Notes: a model not told the origin generated them from the sequence alone. 64,000 bases of DNA from Marinobacter sp. es.042 (GCF_900188315.1 NZ_LT897781.1:2294001-2358000); one strand, 5' to 3'; numbered from the stretch's first letter, positions 34,512 to 45,038 are shown. Numbers and translations are program-made.

Positions 34512-35483
34512 TCAGCGTTGCGGCCACCAGAAGCGAATACCGGCGATGCCCTGACCGCCCCGCTGGCGAGCCTCCCGAAGATCGCCGGGCGACAAACCGC
34601 CCAGGGCAAATACCGGAAGCACCGCTTCCGACACCAGGTCGGCAAAGACCGACCATCCCAGGGTCGACGCACCCGGATGGCTTTCGGTCGGCTGGACTGG
34701 CCCCAGGGTCACGTAGTCGGCTCCGATAGCCGTCGCATGATCGATCTCCTGCCTGTCATGGCAGGAAACACCCAGCCAGATATCCTCCGGAACCGGTCTG
34801 GCCGAGAGCTTGGCCGCCTCGCGCCAGGGCAGGTGCAGCCCATGGGCGCCGGGTATGGCGCGGAATACCTCCGGTCCACCGTGCACAATCAGGGCAGCTC
34901 CGGCCTTTTCACAAACCGGCAACGCGTTCGCCGCCAACTCCCGATAGGCCAACGGACTCAACGCCGGAGCCCGGAGCAGTACCAGCGGTGGTCGAGCGGC
35001 GCTCAGACCCTCCTGAAGGTGCGCAAGGGCTGGCTCCAGGCCATTCTCGGAACCGGTGATTGCCAACTGCCGGGGCAGACGCAGAGCGCGAATGATCGGC
35101 CGGTTGGCGGCGGGGAAATCCTCATCCCGAAGCTGCTCCGGGGTCAGCCATTCAACGGGCTGCCCCTCACATCCCCTTGCCGCGCCCTCGGCAGCGCTGG
35201 TTTCCCAGACGTCCAGGAAAACCCGCTTGTCGCCATAATCGTGCCGAATACCGATAACAGGCTCCAGGGAACCCGCCGGCACGTGAAGACCGGTTTCCTC
35301 GGCAATTTCGCGCACAAGCGCCGCCTGAACCGTCTCGCCAGGCTCCACCTTTCCACCGGGAAACTCCAGTAAGCCCCCCTGGTGAACGTGGTCTGGCCGT
35401 CGGGCGATAAGCACCTTGCCATCACGGACTATGACCGCCACGGCAACGTGAACCTCTTTGACCGCCGTCTCTCTGGCAGACAT
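34512..35483 (-). CDS. mutT: MutT-type Nudix hydrolase fused to a ThiE-like domain
   Basis: 323 residues. The N-terminal Nudix domain (about 1-130) resembles 8-oxo-dGTPase MutT: RRPDHVHQGGLLEFPGGKVE and an intact Nudix box (G-x5-E-x7-REIAEETG). The C-terminal half (about 150-320) is a thiamine phosphate synthase-like barrel (LGVSCHD, GADYVTLGPVQPT, PVFALGGLSPGDL). Such fusions are common next to secA and argJ in pseudomonads and relatives; whether the ThiE part is catalytic is unknown. ATG at 35483, two bases after the argJ stop, so it is probably co-transcribed with argJ. Confidence 0.93.
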   Translation of the reverse strand: MSARETAVKEVHVAVAVIVRDGKVLIARRPDHVHQGGLLEFPGGKVEPGETVQAALVREIAEETGLHVPAGSLEPVIGIRHDYGDKRVFLDVWETSAAEGAARGCEGQPVEWLTPEQLRDEDFPAANRPIIRALRLPRQLAITGSENGLEPALAHLQEGLSAARPPLVLLRAPALSPLAYRELAANALPVCEKAGAALIVHGGPEVFRAIPGAHGLHLPWREAAKLSARPVPEDIWLGVSCHDRQEIDHATAIGADYVTLGPVQPTESHPGASTLGWSVFADLVSEAVLPVFALGGLSPGDLREARQRGGQGIAGIRFWWPQR

Positions 35484-35485
35484 GC

Positions 35486-36703
35486 TCAGGTACGATACTC
35501 GGCGTTGATAGTCACGTAATCGTGGGAGAAATCACAGGTCCACACGGTTTCCCGAACATCACCCCGTTTGAGGTCGATGGCAATGGTGATCTCTTCCCGG
35601 TCCATCACGGCCTGCCCGCGGGCTTCCGAGTAATCCTCGGCCCGGCCACCGTTGCGGACCAGGCAGACATCGCCCAGATAGATTTCAAGGGCATTCAGGT
35701 CGAGCCCTTCGACCCCGGCGCGACCAACCGCCGCCAGAATCCTGCCCCAGTTCGGGTCCGAGGCGAACAGCGCGGTCTTGACCAACGGCGAATGCGCCAC
35801 GGTGTAGGCGACATCGAGCGCCTCCTGTTGGCTGGCCGCGCCAGTGACGTCGATGGTGACAAACTTGGTTGCCCCTTCGCCGTCGCGGACAATGGCATGG
35901 GCCAGTTCCAGATAGATTGTCTGCAAGGCCTCCCGCAGCTTCGGCAGCACCGCGCTGGAGGCCGTAATCTCGGGGCCGGAATAATGGCCGCTGGCCATGA
36001 GCATGCAGGCGTCATTGGTGGAGGTATCGCCATCAATGGTGATACGGTTGAAGGACTTCTCGCCCAGTTCCGAGGCAAGCGTCTGCAGCAGTTCCGGCGC
36101 AATCCGGGCATCGGTGGCAATAAAACCAAGCATCGTCGCCATGTTGGGACGAATCATGCCCGCACCCTTGCTGATGCCCGAGATGGTCACCGTGTGGCCA
36201 TCCAGCTCAACCTGGCAGGAAGCGCCTTTGGGGCGGGTGTCCGTGGTCATGATGCCACTGGCCGCTTCAGCCCAGCGATTCTCGGCAGTGTTCGCCAAAG
36301 CCTCCGGAAGCGCGCCAACAATCTTCTGGACCGGCAACGGCTCGCCAATCACCCCCGTGGAGAACGGCAGGATTTCGGCTTCCGTGACGCCCGCCTGCTT
36401 TGCCAGGGCCTGGCAACAGGCCATAGCATCCCGCATACCTTGCTCACCAGTACCGGCGTTGGCATTGCCCGTGTTGATCAAGAGGTACCGGGGCGAGGTC
36501 TCGGCCAGATGCCGGCGGCTGAGGGTAACCGGTGCTGCACAGAACTGGTTTTTCGTGAAGATACCGGCAACCCGACTTTCCGGGGCCAGCTCGAACACAA
36601 CCACGTCCTTACGTCCCGGCTTCTTTATGCCGGCACTGGCTATGCCGACCTTGATTCCGGCTACCGGATAAAACTCAGGTAAGGTTCCCGGACCTACCGC
36701 CAT
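35486..36703 (-). CDS. argJ: Bifunctional ornithine acetyltransferase / N-acetylglutamate synthase
   Basis: ArgJ recycles the acetyl group from N-acetylornithine to glutamate in the cyclic arginine pathway. 405 residues; the precursor self-cleaves before the threonine of the NMATMLGFIATDA segment, which becomes the nucleophile. Also present are KGAGMIRPNMA, DGDTSTNDACML and the C-terminal DLKRGD/YVTINAEYRT end. A GAGGAG site precedes the ATG at 36703. It follows the secA terminator, so a separate promoter is likely. Confidence 0.97.
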   Translation of the reverse strand: MAVGPGTLPEFYPVAGIKVGIASAGIKKPGRKDVVVFELAPESRVAGIFTKNQFCAAPVTLSRRHLAETSPRYLLINTGNANAGTGEQGMRDAMACCQALAKQAGVTEAEILPFSTGVIGEPLPVQKIVGALPEALANTAENRWAEAASGIMTTDTRPKGASCQVELDGHTVTISGISKGAGMIRPNMATMLGFIATDARIAPELLQTLASELGEKSFNRITIDGDTSTNDACMLMASGHYSGPEITASSAVLPKLREALQTIYLELAHAIVRDGEGATKFVTIDVTGAASQQEALDVAYTVAHSPLVKTALFASDPNWGRILAAVGRAGVEGLDLNALEIYLGDVCLVRNGGRAEDYSEARGQAVMDREEITIAIDLKRGDVRETVWTCDFSHDYVTINAEYRT

Positions 36704-36761
36704 TCTGCCACTCCTCTTGTCTGGGGGTGCGCTCGAGGCAACACACGACCCGCTGAAAACG

Positions 36762-36806
36762 AAAAAACCCGCATCCCACCAGTTGTGGCTGGCAGAGTGC
36801 GGGTTC
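36762..36806 (-). terminator. Rho-independent terminator after secA
   Basis: On the minus strand an AACCCGCA...TGCGGGTT stem (arms near 36766-36773 and 36798-36805, with an inner CCACCAG/CTGGCAG-like pairing) is followed by a T-run (complement of AAAAAA at 36762-36767). It lies between the secA stop and the argJ start. Confidence 0.85.
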
Positions 36807-36830
36807 CGATGGTGCGGTCAGTGCTCTGAA

Positions 36831-39569
36831 TCAGCTGACCTTGCCATGACACTGCTTGTACTTCTTGCCGGACCCGCAGGGACAGGGTTCGTTTCGACCC
36901 ACCTTGCGCTCCTGTCGAACGAAGGTTTCCGGAGTCGACTGCCGGGCCTCGTCAGCCTCACCTTCACCCTGGCTCTGGGCCGTGGCGCTGGTTTCGTCGT
37001 GGCGCAGACGGGCCTTTGCAAGCTCTTCTTCCAGCTCCTGTTTGCGACGGCGCTCGACTTCTTCCATCTCCTCACGGCTCTGGACACGCACGTGGCAGAG
37101 TACCCGGGTAACATCCCGCTTCATGGTATCAAGCATGGTTTCAAACAGGTTGAACGCCTCGCGCTTGTACTCCTGCTTGGGGTTCTTCTGGGCATAACCC
37201 CGCAGATGGATACCACGGCGCAGATGGTCCATGTTGGAAAGATGCTCTTTCCAGAGGGTATCGAGCACCTGCAGGAACACCTGCTTCTCAAATTTGCGCA
37301 TAGCCTCGGAACCGGCAATCTCTTCCTTGGCCTGGTAGGCAGCCACGATCTCGTCGAGAACCTTCTGGCGCAGGTTTTCTTCGTACAGCTTGTTGTCTTC
37401 TTCCAGCCACTTCTGAACCGGCAGATCAATCGCCATTTCTGACTGGAGCTGTGCTTCCAGCCCGGCGACGTCCCATTGTTCCGGCATACTCTGGGGCGGA
37501 ATGTATTCACTGATCAGCGAATCGACAACGTCTTCCCGAATGGTCGTCACCATGTCAGAAATATCGTCGGAAGACATGACTTCGTTGCGCTGGTCGTAGA
37601 TAACCGTGCGCTGGTCGTTGGCCACGTCATCGTATTCCAGCAGGGTCTTACGCATGTCGAAGTTGCGACCTTCCACCTTGCGCTGGGATTTCTCGATCGC
37701 GTTGGTCACCATCCGGTGCTCGATGGCCTCCCCCTTCTTCATGCCCATGGCCTGCATCAGGCTCTTGACCCGGTCGGGGGCAAAGATGCGCATGAGGTTG
37801 TCTTCCAGAGACAGGAAGAACCTTGAGGAGCCAGGGTCACCCTGACGCCCGGCACGACCGCGAAGCTGGTTGTCAATTCGACGGGATTCGTGACGCTCGG
37901 TACCAATGATGTGCAGACCGCCGGCCTCAAGCACCTGATTGTGACGCTCGGTCCACTCGGCCTTGGCCCGGGCAATCTCCTCTTCTGAGGGATTGTCCAT
38001 GGCGGCAACTTCGTGTTCCCAGTTACCGCCCAGCACGATATCGGTACCACGGCCGGCCATGTTGGTGGCGATGGTGACCGCCCCGGGGCGACCCGCCTGG
38101 GCAATGATATGGGCTTCGGATTCGTGCTGCTTGGCGTTCAGGATCTTGTGTTCGATCCGCGCCTTCTTGAGCAGCATGGAGAGCAGTTCGGAGGCCTCGA
38201 TGGAGGCGGTACCAACGAGAATCGGACGCCCTTCGGCAGTGACATCCTTGATCTCGTCAATAATGGCGTGGAATTTTTCTTCCTGGGTCAGGTAGACCAG
38301 GTCGTTGTAATCGGTCCGCTGGATCGGCTTGTTGGGAGGAATGACCACCACATCGAGGCCGTAGATCTGGCGAAACTCGAAAGCTTCGGTATCTGCCGTA
38401 CCGGTCATGCCGGCCAGTTTGTCGTACAGCCGGAAATAATTCTGGAAGGTGGTCGATGCCAGCGTCTGGCTTTCGGCCTGAATCTTGACGCCCTCTTTGG
38501 CCTCAACGGCCTGGTGCAGACCTTCACTCCAGCGACGACCCGGCATGGTACGACCGGTATGCTCGTCGACGATGACCACCTGGCCACCCTGGACGATATA
38601 ATCCACGTCTTTCTGGAACAGGTGGTGGGCCCGCAATGCTGAGTGCACATGGTGCAACAGGCTGAGGTTGGCGGCGGAATAAAGGCTCTCACCTTCCTTA
38701 AGAAGGCCACGCTCAAGCAGCAGCTCTTCAACCTTCTCGTGACCGCTTTCTGTCAGCTCGACCTGGCGGGATTTCTCATCGATGGTGAAATCGCCGGTCG
38801 GCTCTCCTTCCTCAGGCACTTCGCCCTTTTCGAGGTTGGGGATCAGTTCATTGATGGCCTGGTACAGCTTTGAACTGTCCTCAGCTGCCCCGGAGATAAT
38901 CAGCGGCGTTCTGGCTTCGTCGATCAGGATGGAGTCCACCTCGTCCACGATCGCATAGTTCAGCCCGCGCTGAACTTTGTCTTCGGTACTGAACGCCATG
39001 TTGTCGCGCAGGTAGTCGAAGCCGAATTCGTTGTTGGTACCGTAGGTAATATCGGCTTGGTAGGCTGCCCGCTTTTCCTCCGCTGGCTGGCCCGAGGCCA
39101 CGACACCCACCTGCATGCCCAGGAACCGATAGAGCTTGCCCATCCAGTCGGCATCACGACGGGCCAGGTAATCGTTCACGGTAACCACGTGGACACCCTT
39201 GCCGGACAATGCGTTGAGGTACACGGAAGCGGTAGCAACCAGCGTCTTACCCTCACCTGTCTTCATTTCGGCGATCCGGCCTTCGTGCAGGGTGATACCA
39301 CCGATCAGCTGGACGTCGTAATGACGCATGCCCATAACCCGGCGGCCCGCTTCACGCACGGTGGCAAAGGCTTCGGGCAGCAGGGCGTCAAGCGATTCGC
39401 CCTCGTCGATCCGACGACGGAACTCCGCGGTCTTACCCTGCAACTCGGAGTCGGACAGATTGCCATATTGCTCTTCAAGCTCGTTAATGCGCATGACAGT
39501 CTTGCGCATTCTCTTGATTTCTCTGGCGTTTTTACTGCCGAACATCTTGGTTGCAAGCTTTGTGAACAT
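36831..39569 (-). CDS. secA: Preprotein translocase ATPase SecA
   Basis: SecA drives preproteins through SecYEG. The 912-residue protein starts [14 protein letters not shown] and has Walker A in EMKTGEGKT, the [13 protein letters not shown] motif, preprotein crosslinking domain, [20 protein letters not shown] and the C-terminal zinc-binding tail with [14 protein letters not shown]. Length is normal. It is preceded not by secM but by a gene for an M23 peptidase. It ends at a hairpin terminator. Confidence 0.98.
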   Translation of the reverse strand: MFTKLATKMFGSKNAREIKRMRKTVMRINELEEQYGNLSDSELQGKTAEFRRRIDEGESLDALLPEAFATVREAGRRVMGMRHYDVQLIGGITLHEGRIAEMKTGEGKTLVATASVYLNALSGKGVHVVTVNDYLARRDADWMGKLYRFLGMQVGVVASGQPAEEKRAAYQADITYGTNNEFGFDYLRDNMAFSTEDKVQRGLNYAIVDEVDSILIDEARTPLIISGAAEDSSKLYQAINELIPNLEKGEVPEEGEPTGDFTIDEKSRQVELTESGHEKVEELLLERGLLKEGESLYSAANLSLLHHVHSALRAHHLFQKDVDYIVQGGQVVIVDEHTGRTMPGRRWSEGLHQAVEAKEGVKIQAESQTLASTTFQNYFRLYDKLAGMTGTADTEAFEFRQIYGLDVVVIPPNKPIQRTDYNDLVYLTQEEKFHAIIDEIKDVTAEGRPILVGTASIEASELLSMLLKKARIEHKILNAKQHESEAHIIAQAGRPGAVTIATNMAGRGTDIVLGGNWEHEVAAMDNPSEEEIARAKAEWTERHNQVLEAGGLHIIGTERHESRRIDNQLRGRAGRQGDPGSSRFFLSLEDNLMRIFAPDRVKSLMQAMGMKKGEAIEHRMVTNAIEKSQRKVEGRNFDMRKTLLEYDDVANDQRTVIYDQRNEVMSSDDISDMVTTIREDVVDSLISEYIPPQSMPEQWDVAGLEAQLQSEMAIDLPVQKWLEEDNKLYEENLRQKVLDEIVAAYQAKEEIAGSEAMRKFEKQVFLQVLDTLWKEHLSNMDHLRRGIHLRGYAQKNPKQEYKREAFNLFETMLDTMKRDVTRVLCHVRVQSREEMEEVERRRKQELEEELAKARLRHDETSATAQSQGEGEADEARQSTPETFVRQERKVGRNEPCPCGSGKKYKQCHGKVS

Positions 39570-39756
39570 AGACCACTGCTTCTTTGATTAAACGGAGGAA
39601 GCCGGCATTCTAACCTTATTTTGTAACAGGACAAAAGGTAGGCCTCACACAGGCGCAATAAGTCGCTGATGAGGCACCGGATTCACGGATAAAAACTGGC
39701 CGGAGGCCGACTGGCGGGGAAGTGCTGACAACGGCGTGCGGGCCGGAACCGGAGGA

Positions 39757-40692
39757 TCAGCGGCTCGCCCGCTTGATATAGGTTTCCGGGTTTTCAGACT
39801 TGCCATTCCGGATAACTTCAAAGTGCACGTGAGGCCCGGTGGAACGCCCTGTGCTGCCCATCAGCGCGACTACCTGGCCTTTCTGGACAACATCGCCCAC
39901 CTTCACCTTGATCGTCTTACAGTGGGCATAGCGGGTTATCAGACCATCACCATGGTCGACTTCCACGAGGTTACCGTAGCCATAGCGCTCTCCGGCATAG
40001 GTAACGACACCGCCGGCGACCGAAATAATGTCGCTGCCATCCTTGCCGGCCAGATCAACCCCGGCATGCCAGGTGCGCTTGCCGGTAAATGGATCAGAAC
40101 GGTAACCGTACTTGGAGGACAGCCAGCCCCAGGTTATCGGCCGGCCTTCCAGGTAAAGCTCGTCCTCAAGCCGCTTGCTCGATGCCAACTGATCTAGCAA
40201 CCGCAGTTGCTGCTCGCGGTCCTCGATCCGCCACTCCATTTCCTCGATCATGCGGGTCAGCTCAGGCGCGGAAAAGGAGTCGCCGGACAAGGCGTCTTCC
40301 GGGCCACCGACAGCGGCCGGCTGATCAAAGTTGAATTCGTCACTGGCCACAAGGCCGGATTCTACAAACCGCTGGCCCAGTGCATCCAGGCGCAGGAGAC
40401 GGCCCTGGATCTCGCCGAGGCGAAGAGTCAGCGCATCAACCTGTTGCTGGACGTTCTCCTCGATACTGGCCAATTCTGCCTTCTGGTCTGCCAGCTTCTG
40501 CTTCCACTCGGCGACCAGCTCGGAGTTGCTGGGCTCTCTGGCCTCTACCTGCTGCACAGCCATTTGATACCCTGCCCAGCCGGCCGCGACCAGCAGGGAG
40601 AGCACGAGGAACAGCAAGCCGGCAGCAAGCGTGCTGTTAATCGACAGCACACGGGACTTTCCGTGGCGTTTGCCAACGAGAATAATGTTCAT
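39757..40692 (-). CDS. M23 (LytM-type) peptidoglycan endopeptidase
   Basis: 311 residues if begun at the ATG at 40692 (MNIILVGKRHG); in-frame ATGs at 40710 and 40773 exist and none has a strong ribosome site. A short basic cytoplasmic tail, one membrane helix (about residues 18-38), a helical coiled-coil region and a C-terminal LytM domain follow. The zinc site is complete: HAGVD and HVHFEV, with YAHC between. It should be an active inner-membrane-anchored periplasmic peptidase. It occupies the position upstream of secA that secM holds in enterics, an order also common in pseudomonads. Confidence 0.9.
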   Translation of the reverse strand: MNIILVGKRHGKSRVLSINSTLAAGLLFLVLSLLVAAGWAGYQMAVQQVEAREPSNSELVAEWKQKLADQKAELASIEENVQQQVDALTLRLGEIQGRLLRLDALGQRFVESGLVASDEFNFDQPAAVGGPEDALSGDSFSAPELTRMIEEMEWRIEDREQQLRLLDQLASSKRLEDELYLEGRPITWGWLSSKYGYRSDPFTGKRTWHAGVDLAGKDGSDIISVAGGVVTYAGERYGYGNLVEVDHGDGLITRYAHCKTIKVKVGDVVQKGQVVALMGSTGRSTGPHVHFEVIRNGKSENPETYIKRASR

Positions 40693-40925
40693 ATCATCAT
40701 CTGGTTTCATCGTTGAGCCGCAACCGCATCCTGTAGTGTTGCGCCCCGGAAAAATCCGAAGGGGGTCTGCCATCCTTTGGCAACAGCTACATACTGAAAA
40801 AATTGCAGCGCCCGGTAGACATACTCATTTACCACAATGTAAAACGAGTGTAATACAGGCACTACGCATAAACCGTGCCGAAGTGTAACCAATCGTAAAC
40901 GCAGCCGTCGAGTAAAAACGCCGCC

Positions 40926-41372
40926 ATGAAACGCAAAAGCGAGCAAAAAATGACCTTCGACAAGCTTGGCAGAACCCCGGTACTCAAGGACCTCGTGGCA
41001 AAGGCCGAGCTCCATCGACAGGCGGAAGGAGAAGTCCTGGCCGCCCTTCCGAGCGAGCTGGTCAACGGGACACGCTTTGTCAGCTGCAAGGACGGAGAGC
41101 TGGTCCTGACCGCCGAAACCGCGGGAAAAGCCAGTCAGATCCGGTTCCGCCAGCACGAGATCATGGAAAAGCTGCGAGAGAACGAACTGTTCCGGTTCGT
41201 CTGGAAACTGAAGGTCAAGGTTGCACCGCCCAGATTTCGGGAAAAACCGGTGTTCAAAAAAGAACCCTTGAGCAAAGAAAATGCCCGGCTCCTCAAAGAG
41301 GAGGCCGGGCACACGAAGGATAAAGCATTACGCGAGGTTCTCGAAAAACTCGCTAGCCACGTCCGGGATTAA
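40926..41372 (+). CDS. dciA: DciA-family (DUF721) protein
   Basis: 148 residues with the DUF721 core (VLKDLVAKAELHRQAEGEVLAALP, then a strand region FVSCKDGELVLTAET and QIRFRQHEIMEKL) and a basic C-terminal extension. DciA proteins help load the replicative helicase DnaB in bacteria lacking DnaC. The gene lies between the M23 peptidase (divergent) and lpxC (convergent). Its last third contains a near-perfect hairpin at 41283-41310 that reads as a terminator for lpxC on the other strand. Confidence 0.9.
   Translation: MKRKSEQKMTFDKLGRTPVLKDLVAKAELHRQAEGEVLAALPSELVNGTRFVSCKDGELVLTAETAGKASQIRFRQHEIMEKLRENELFRFVWKLKVKVAPPRFREKPVFKKEPLSKENARLLKEEAGHTKDKALREVLEKLASHVRD
41263..41310 (-). terminator. 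lpxC terminator embedded in the dciA coding sequence
   Basis: On the minus strand GCCCGGCCTCCTC-TTT-GAGGAGCCGGGC (41310 to 41283, one bulged base) is followed by ATTTTCTTTG and a second T-rich stretch. It begins 74 bases after the lpxC stop, inside the convergent dciA gene. Confidence 0.75.
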
Positions 41373-41383
41373 AGCGTCCTGCT

Positions 41384-42298
41384 TCAGCCCGCCGCCAGCA
41401 CAGGCTTCATGTAGGAAATCGGGGCAGTGGCCTCGTCATCAAAGGTAACCACTTCCCAGGCATCCTCTTCTGCCCTTAGCTTGCGCAACAGCTTGTTGTT
41501 CAGATCGTGGCCGGATTTGATCCCACGGAACTCACCAATCAGGCTGTTGCCCAACTGATAGAGATCGCCGATGGCATCAAGCAGCTTGTGCTTCACAAAT
41601 TCGTCGTCATAGCGCAGGCCGTCTTCGTTGAGGATCTTGTAGTCATCAACAACGATGGCGTTGTCCACACTGCCGCCGAGAGCAAGGTTCATGGCACGCA
41701 ATTTTTCGATGTCACGCATGAACCCGAAAGTCCGAGCGCGACTCACTTCCTTAACAAAGGAGGTGCTGGAAAAATCGACAGTTGCTGTCTGGGCGCGGCC
41801 CTTGAACACGGGGTGATCAAAGTCGATACCGAAGCTCACCTTGAAGCCTTCGAAAGGCAGCAGGGTAGCCTTCTTGTCGCCTTCCTCAACCGTTACCTCA
41901 CGCTTGATGCGGATGAAACGCTTGGCTGCATCCTGCTCGGCAATGCCGGCGGACTGCAGAAGGAACACAAAAGGACCGGCAGAGCCGTCCATGATGGGCA
42001 CTTCCGCGGCACTTAGTTCGACGAAACAGTTATCAATGCCGAGACCAGCCATGGCCGAGAGCAAATGCTCCACAGTCGCCACACGGACACCGTTTTTTAC
42101 CAGCGTCGTGGACAGCATGGTCTCACCTACATTCTCCGCGCAGGCACGAATCTCAACCATCGGGTCAAGATCGGTACGGCGGAAGATGATACCGGAATCC
42201 ACCGGGGCAGGTTTGAGGGTCAGATAGACCTTCTCACCTGAGTGCAAGCCAACACCGGTGGCACGGATGGTGTTTTTAAGTGTCCGTTGTCTGATCAT
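41384..42298 (-). CDS. lpxC: UDP-3-O-acyl-N-acetylglucosamine deacetylase
   Basis: LpxC is the zinc-dependent deacetylase that commits precursors to lipid A synthesis. 304 residues; the zinc ligands are in [15 protein letters not shown] and [11 protein letters not shown], with the catalytic HDLNNKLL histidine near residue 265. It ends the dcw cluster, as in E. coli. It is separated from ftsZ by 212 bases in which I see no gene. The C-terminus ([10 protein letters not shown]) is where FtsH degradation signals lie in E. coli. Confidence 0.98.
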   Translation of the reverse strand: MIRQRTLKNTIRATGVGLHSGEKVYLTLKPAPVDSGIIFRRTDLDPMVEIRACAENVGETMLSTTLVKNGVRVATVEHLLSAMAGLGIDNCFVELSAAEVPIMDGSAGPFVFLLQSAGIAEQDAAKRFIRIKREVTVEEGDKKATLLPFEGFKVSFGIDFDHPVFKGRAQTATVDFSSTSFVKEVSRARTFGFMRDIEKLRAMNLALGGSVDNAIVVDDYKILNEDGLRYDDEFVKHKLLDAIGDLYQLGNSLIGEFRGIKSGHDLNNKLLRKLRAEEDAWEVVTFDDEATAPISYMKPVLAAG

Positions 42299-42510
42299 CG
42301 GTACATAATTCCGTCACAAAAAGGCGATATTCTAGGCAAAAATCTGCCAGGAGAATATCAGAAAATAAGACTGAATACCATTTAACCAGTCCGTTGTTGC
42401 TGAATGTTCATCCAGCTTCCAACCCATGGCAATCAGTGCACGTATTTACCGGATACCGGGTTCCATGTTTCGCACAAGAACCACAACCGGATCACAACTG
42501 CACCAGATTA

Positions 42511-43668
42511 TCAGTCAGCCTGGCGACGGAGGAATGCGGGAATATCGAGATAGTCGACACCCTGCTCCTCGCTATCCTTGCTCTGGTCGATAGCCACGTT
42601 TCCATGGGAAACGGCCCGACGACGCAGAACAGCGGGACGATCCAGCTGGTTATAATCGGTTTTTCCATCCAGGGTGCGTGTGTTGTCCACCACCTTGGTC
42701 GGCTTCTCACGATCACCACCCAGGCCGGTTGCAACAACCGTCACCTTCAGTTCGTCGGTCATTTCCGGATCAATAACGGTGCCGACAACAACGGTGGCAG
42801 AGTCAGAAGCAAATTCACGCACAATGTCGCCAACCTCGGAGAATTCGCCCAGGTTGAGATCCATGCCCGCGGTAATGTTGACCAGAATACCCTTGGCACC
42901 CTGCAGGTTGATGTCTTCGAGCAGCGGGCTGCGAACAGCCGCTTCGGCGGCTTCCCGAGCACGATTTTCACCCGTGGCACGGGCGGTGCCCATCATCGCC
43001 ATACCCATCTCGGACATGACCGTCTTCACGTCGGCGAAGTCGACGTTGATCATACCGTTGCGGGTAATCAGATCGGCGATACCCTGAACTGCGCCCAGAA
43101 GCACATCGTTAGCTGCGGCAAATGCGTCTAGCAGGCTGGTTTTCTTGCCCATGACCGCCAGTAGCTTTTCATTGGGAATGGTAATCAGGGAATCGACGCT
43201 TTCTTCCAGCTCTTTCAGACCGGATTCAGCAACGCTCATGCGCTTGCCGCCTTCGAACATGAAAGGCTTGGTGACCACGGCAACGGTCAGGATGCCCAGT
43301 TCGCGGGCTACTCCCGCTACGATCGGCGCGGCACCGGTACCGGTACCACCGCCCATGCCCGCGGTAATGAAGACCATATCCGCGCCCTTGATGGCTTCGG
43401 CGATACGATCACGGTCTTCCAGGGCAGACTGGCGACCGACCTCCGGATTGGCGCCGGCACCCAGCCCCTTGGTGATGTTGCCACCGAGCTGGATGATCTG
43501 ACGCGCGTCCATATCGGTCAGCGCCTGGGCATCCGTGTTGGCGCAGATGAATTCCACACCTTCGATGTCGCTGTTAAGCATATGGCGAACGGCGTTGCCG
43601 CCACCACCGCCTACACCGACGACTTTAATGACAGCGTTTTGCTGGACATTATCGACGAGTTCAAACAT
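42511..43668 (-). CDS. ftsZ: Cell division protein FtsZ
   Basis: FtsZ is the tubulin-like GTPase that forms the Z ring. 385 residues; the GTP-binding signature GGGTGTGAAP (about residues 107-116), the T7 synergy loop NVDFADVKTVM, a variable linker and the conserved C-terminal peptide DYLDIPAFLRRQ for FtsA/ZipA binding are all intact. A GGAGTAGGGG site precedes the ATG. It is 98 bases from ftsA, wide compared with the overlapping upstream junctions. Confidence 0.99.
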   Translation of the reverse strand: MFELVDNVQQNAVIKVVGVGGGGGNAVRHMLNSDIEGVEFICANTDAQALTDMDARQIIQLGGNITKGLGAGANPEVGRQSALEDRDRIAEAIKGADMVFITAGMGGGTGTGAAPIVAGVARELGILTVAVVTKPFMFEGGKRMSVAESGLKELEESVDSLITIPNEKLLAVMGKKTSLLDAFAAANDVLLGAVQGIADLITRNGMINVDFADVKTVMSEMGMAMMGTARATGENRAREAAEAAVRSPLLEDINLQGAKGILVNITAGMDLNLGEFSEVGDIVREFASDSATVVVGTVIDPEMTDELKVTVVATGLGGDREKPTKVVDNTRTLDGKTDYNQLDRPAVLRRRAVSHGNVAIDQSKDSEEQGVDYLDIPAFLRRQAD

Positions 43669-43766
43669 TTCCCCTACTCCTTCGTGCTGTTTTCAGCCCT
43701 TGTTCCGGGCCGTTTGTTCGAGATTGTGTTTTCGAGATACCTTCGTGTACTACCCGCCCGGCCCCG

Positions 43767-45002
43767 TCAGAAATGACCGGTAAACCAGGCTTTCATGCGC
43801 TCAAACAGCGAGGGTGCATCTTCACCCTTGAGCACCGGTGCCCGCCCCAGATCCATCTGGCGGAAACCATGAATCAACAACCCAACGCCAGTGGCGTAGA
43901 TCGGATTGTTGACCACCTCCGTCATGCCGGAAACCGCCTGCGGACAGGCCAGCCTTACCGGCATGTGGAAGATCTCTTCGGCCAGCTCCACCACGCCTTC
44001 CATGGTGGAGGAACCGCCGGTTATCACGATGCCTGCCGGAATGAGGTCTTCAAATCCGGACCGGCGCAACTCTGACTGAACCAGAGTGAACAGCTCCTCA
44101 TAGCGCGGTTCTACCACCTCGGCCAAGGCCTGCCTGGACAGATCCCGCGGGGCGCGATCGCCAACACTGGGCACCTTGATGGTTTCATCCGCACCGGCCA
44201 GCTGGGTCAGTGCACAGGCATACTTGATCTTGATTTCTTCAGCATTCTGGGTCGGTGTGCGCAATGCCATGGCAATGTCGTTGGTCACCTGGTCGCCGGC
44301 AATCGGAATCACCGCCGTGTGGCGAATAGCGCCGCCGGTAAACACGGCAATATCCGTGGTGCCGCCACCGATATCCACCACGCAGACCCCAAGTTCCTTT
44401 TCGTCTTCGGTGAGAATGGCGTGACTGGATGCCAGCTGCTCCAGGATGATGTCATCCACCTCAAGCCCGCAGCGCTTGACGCATTTCTCTATGTTCTGGG
44501 CGGCATTGACCGCGCAGGTCACCAGATGCACCTTTGCTTCCAGACGCACACCGGACATTCCCATGGGTTCCTTGATGCCCTCCTGGCTGTCGATCACGAA
44601 TTCCTGGGGCAGAATATGGAGAATCTTCTGGTCTGCAGGAATCGCAACCGCCTGGGCGGCGTCAATGACCCGGTCTATGTCGGCCTGAGTGACCTCACGG
44701 TCACGGATAGCAACAATGCCGTGGGAGTTCAGGCTCTTGATGTGGCTGCCGGCAATACCCGCATACACCGAGTGAATGCGGCACCCGGCCATCAATTCCG
44801 CCTCTTCCACCGCGCGCTGAATGGCCTGGACGGTGGTTTCAATATTCACCACCACTCCACGCTTTAGGCCCCGGGAAGGATGGGAACCAATGCCCACCAC
44901 TTCGATGGTGCCGTCCATCTTGCGCTTGCCGACAATCGCAACCACCTTCGAGGTTCCGATATCGAGGCCGACAATCATGTTTTCCGTTTCAACCGATGAC
45001 AT
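43767..45002 (-). CDS. ftsA: Cell division protein FtsA
   Basis: FtsA is the actin-like protein that anchors FtsZ to the membrane. I take the ATG at 45002 (MSSVETENMIVGLDIGTSK), giving 411 residues; the TTG at 45014 adds four. The phosphate loops IVGLDIGTSK and CVVDIGGGTTDIAVF and the adenosine-site motif IVITGGSSTMEG are present, and the C-terminus (SLFERMKAWFTGHF) is the amphipathic membrane-targeting helix. It lies between ftsQ and ftsZ as usual. Confidence 0.97.
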   Translation of the reverse strand: MSSVETENMIVGLDIGTSKVVAIVGKRKMDGTIEVVGIGSHPSRGLKRGVVVNIETTVQAIQRAVEEAELMAGCRIHSVYAGIAGSHIKSLNSHGIVAIRDREVTQADIDRVIDAAQAVAIPADQKILHILPQEFVIDSQEGIKEPMGMSGVRLEAKVHLVTCAVNAAQNIEKCVKRCGLEVDDIILEQLASSHAILTEDEKELGVCVVDIGGGTTDIAVFTGGAIRHTAVIPIAGDQVTNDIAMALRTPTQNAEEIKIKYACALTQLAGADETIKVPSVGDRAPRDLSRQALAEVVEPRYEELFTLVQSELRRSGFEDLIPAGIVITGGSSTMEGVVELAEEIFHMPVRLACPQAVSGMTEVVNNPIYATGVGLLIHGFRQMDLGRAPVLKGEDAPSLFERMKAWFTGHF

Positions 45003-45038
45003 GTGTTCCACCAAACCGTAGGTCTGAATTAACCGTTG

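Noticed and set aside
35522..36682. 386-codon frame antisense to argJ
   Set aside because: Shadow of argJ, whose catalytic motifs are clear on the minus strand.
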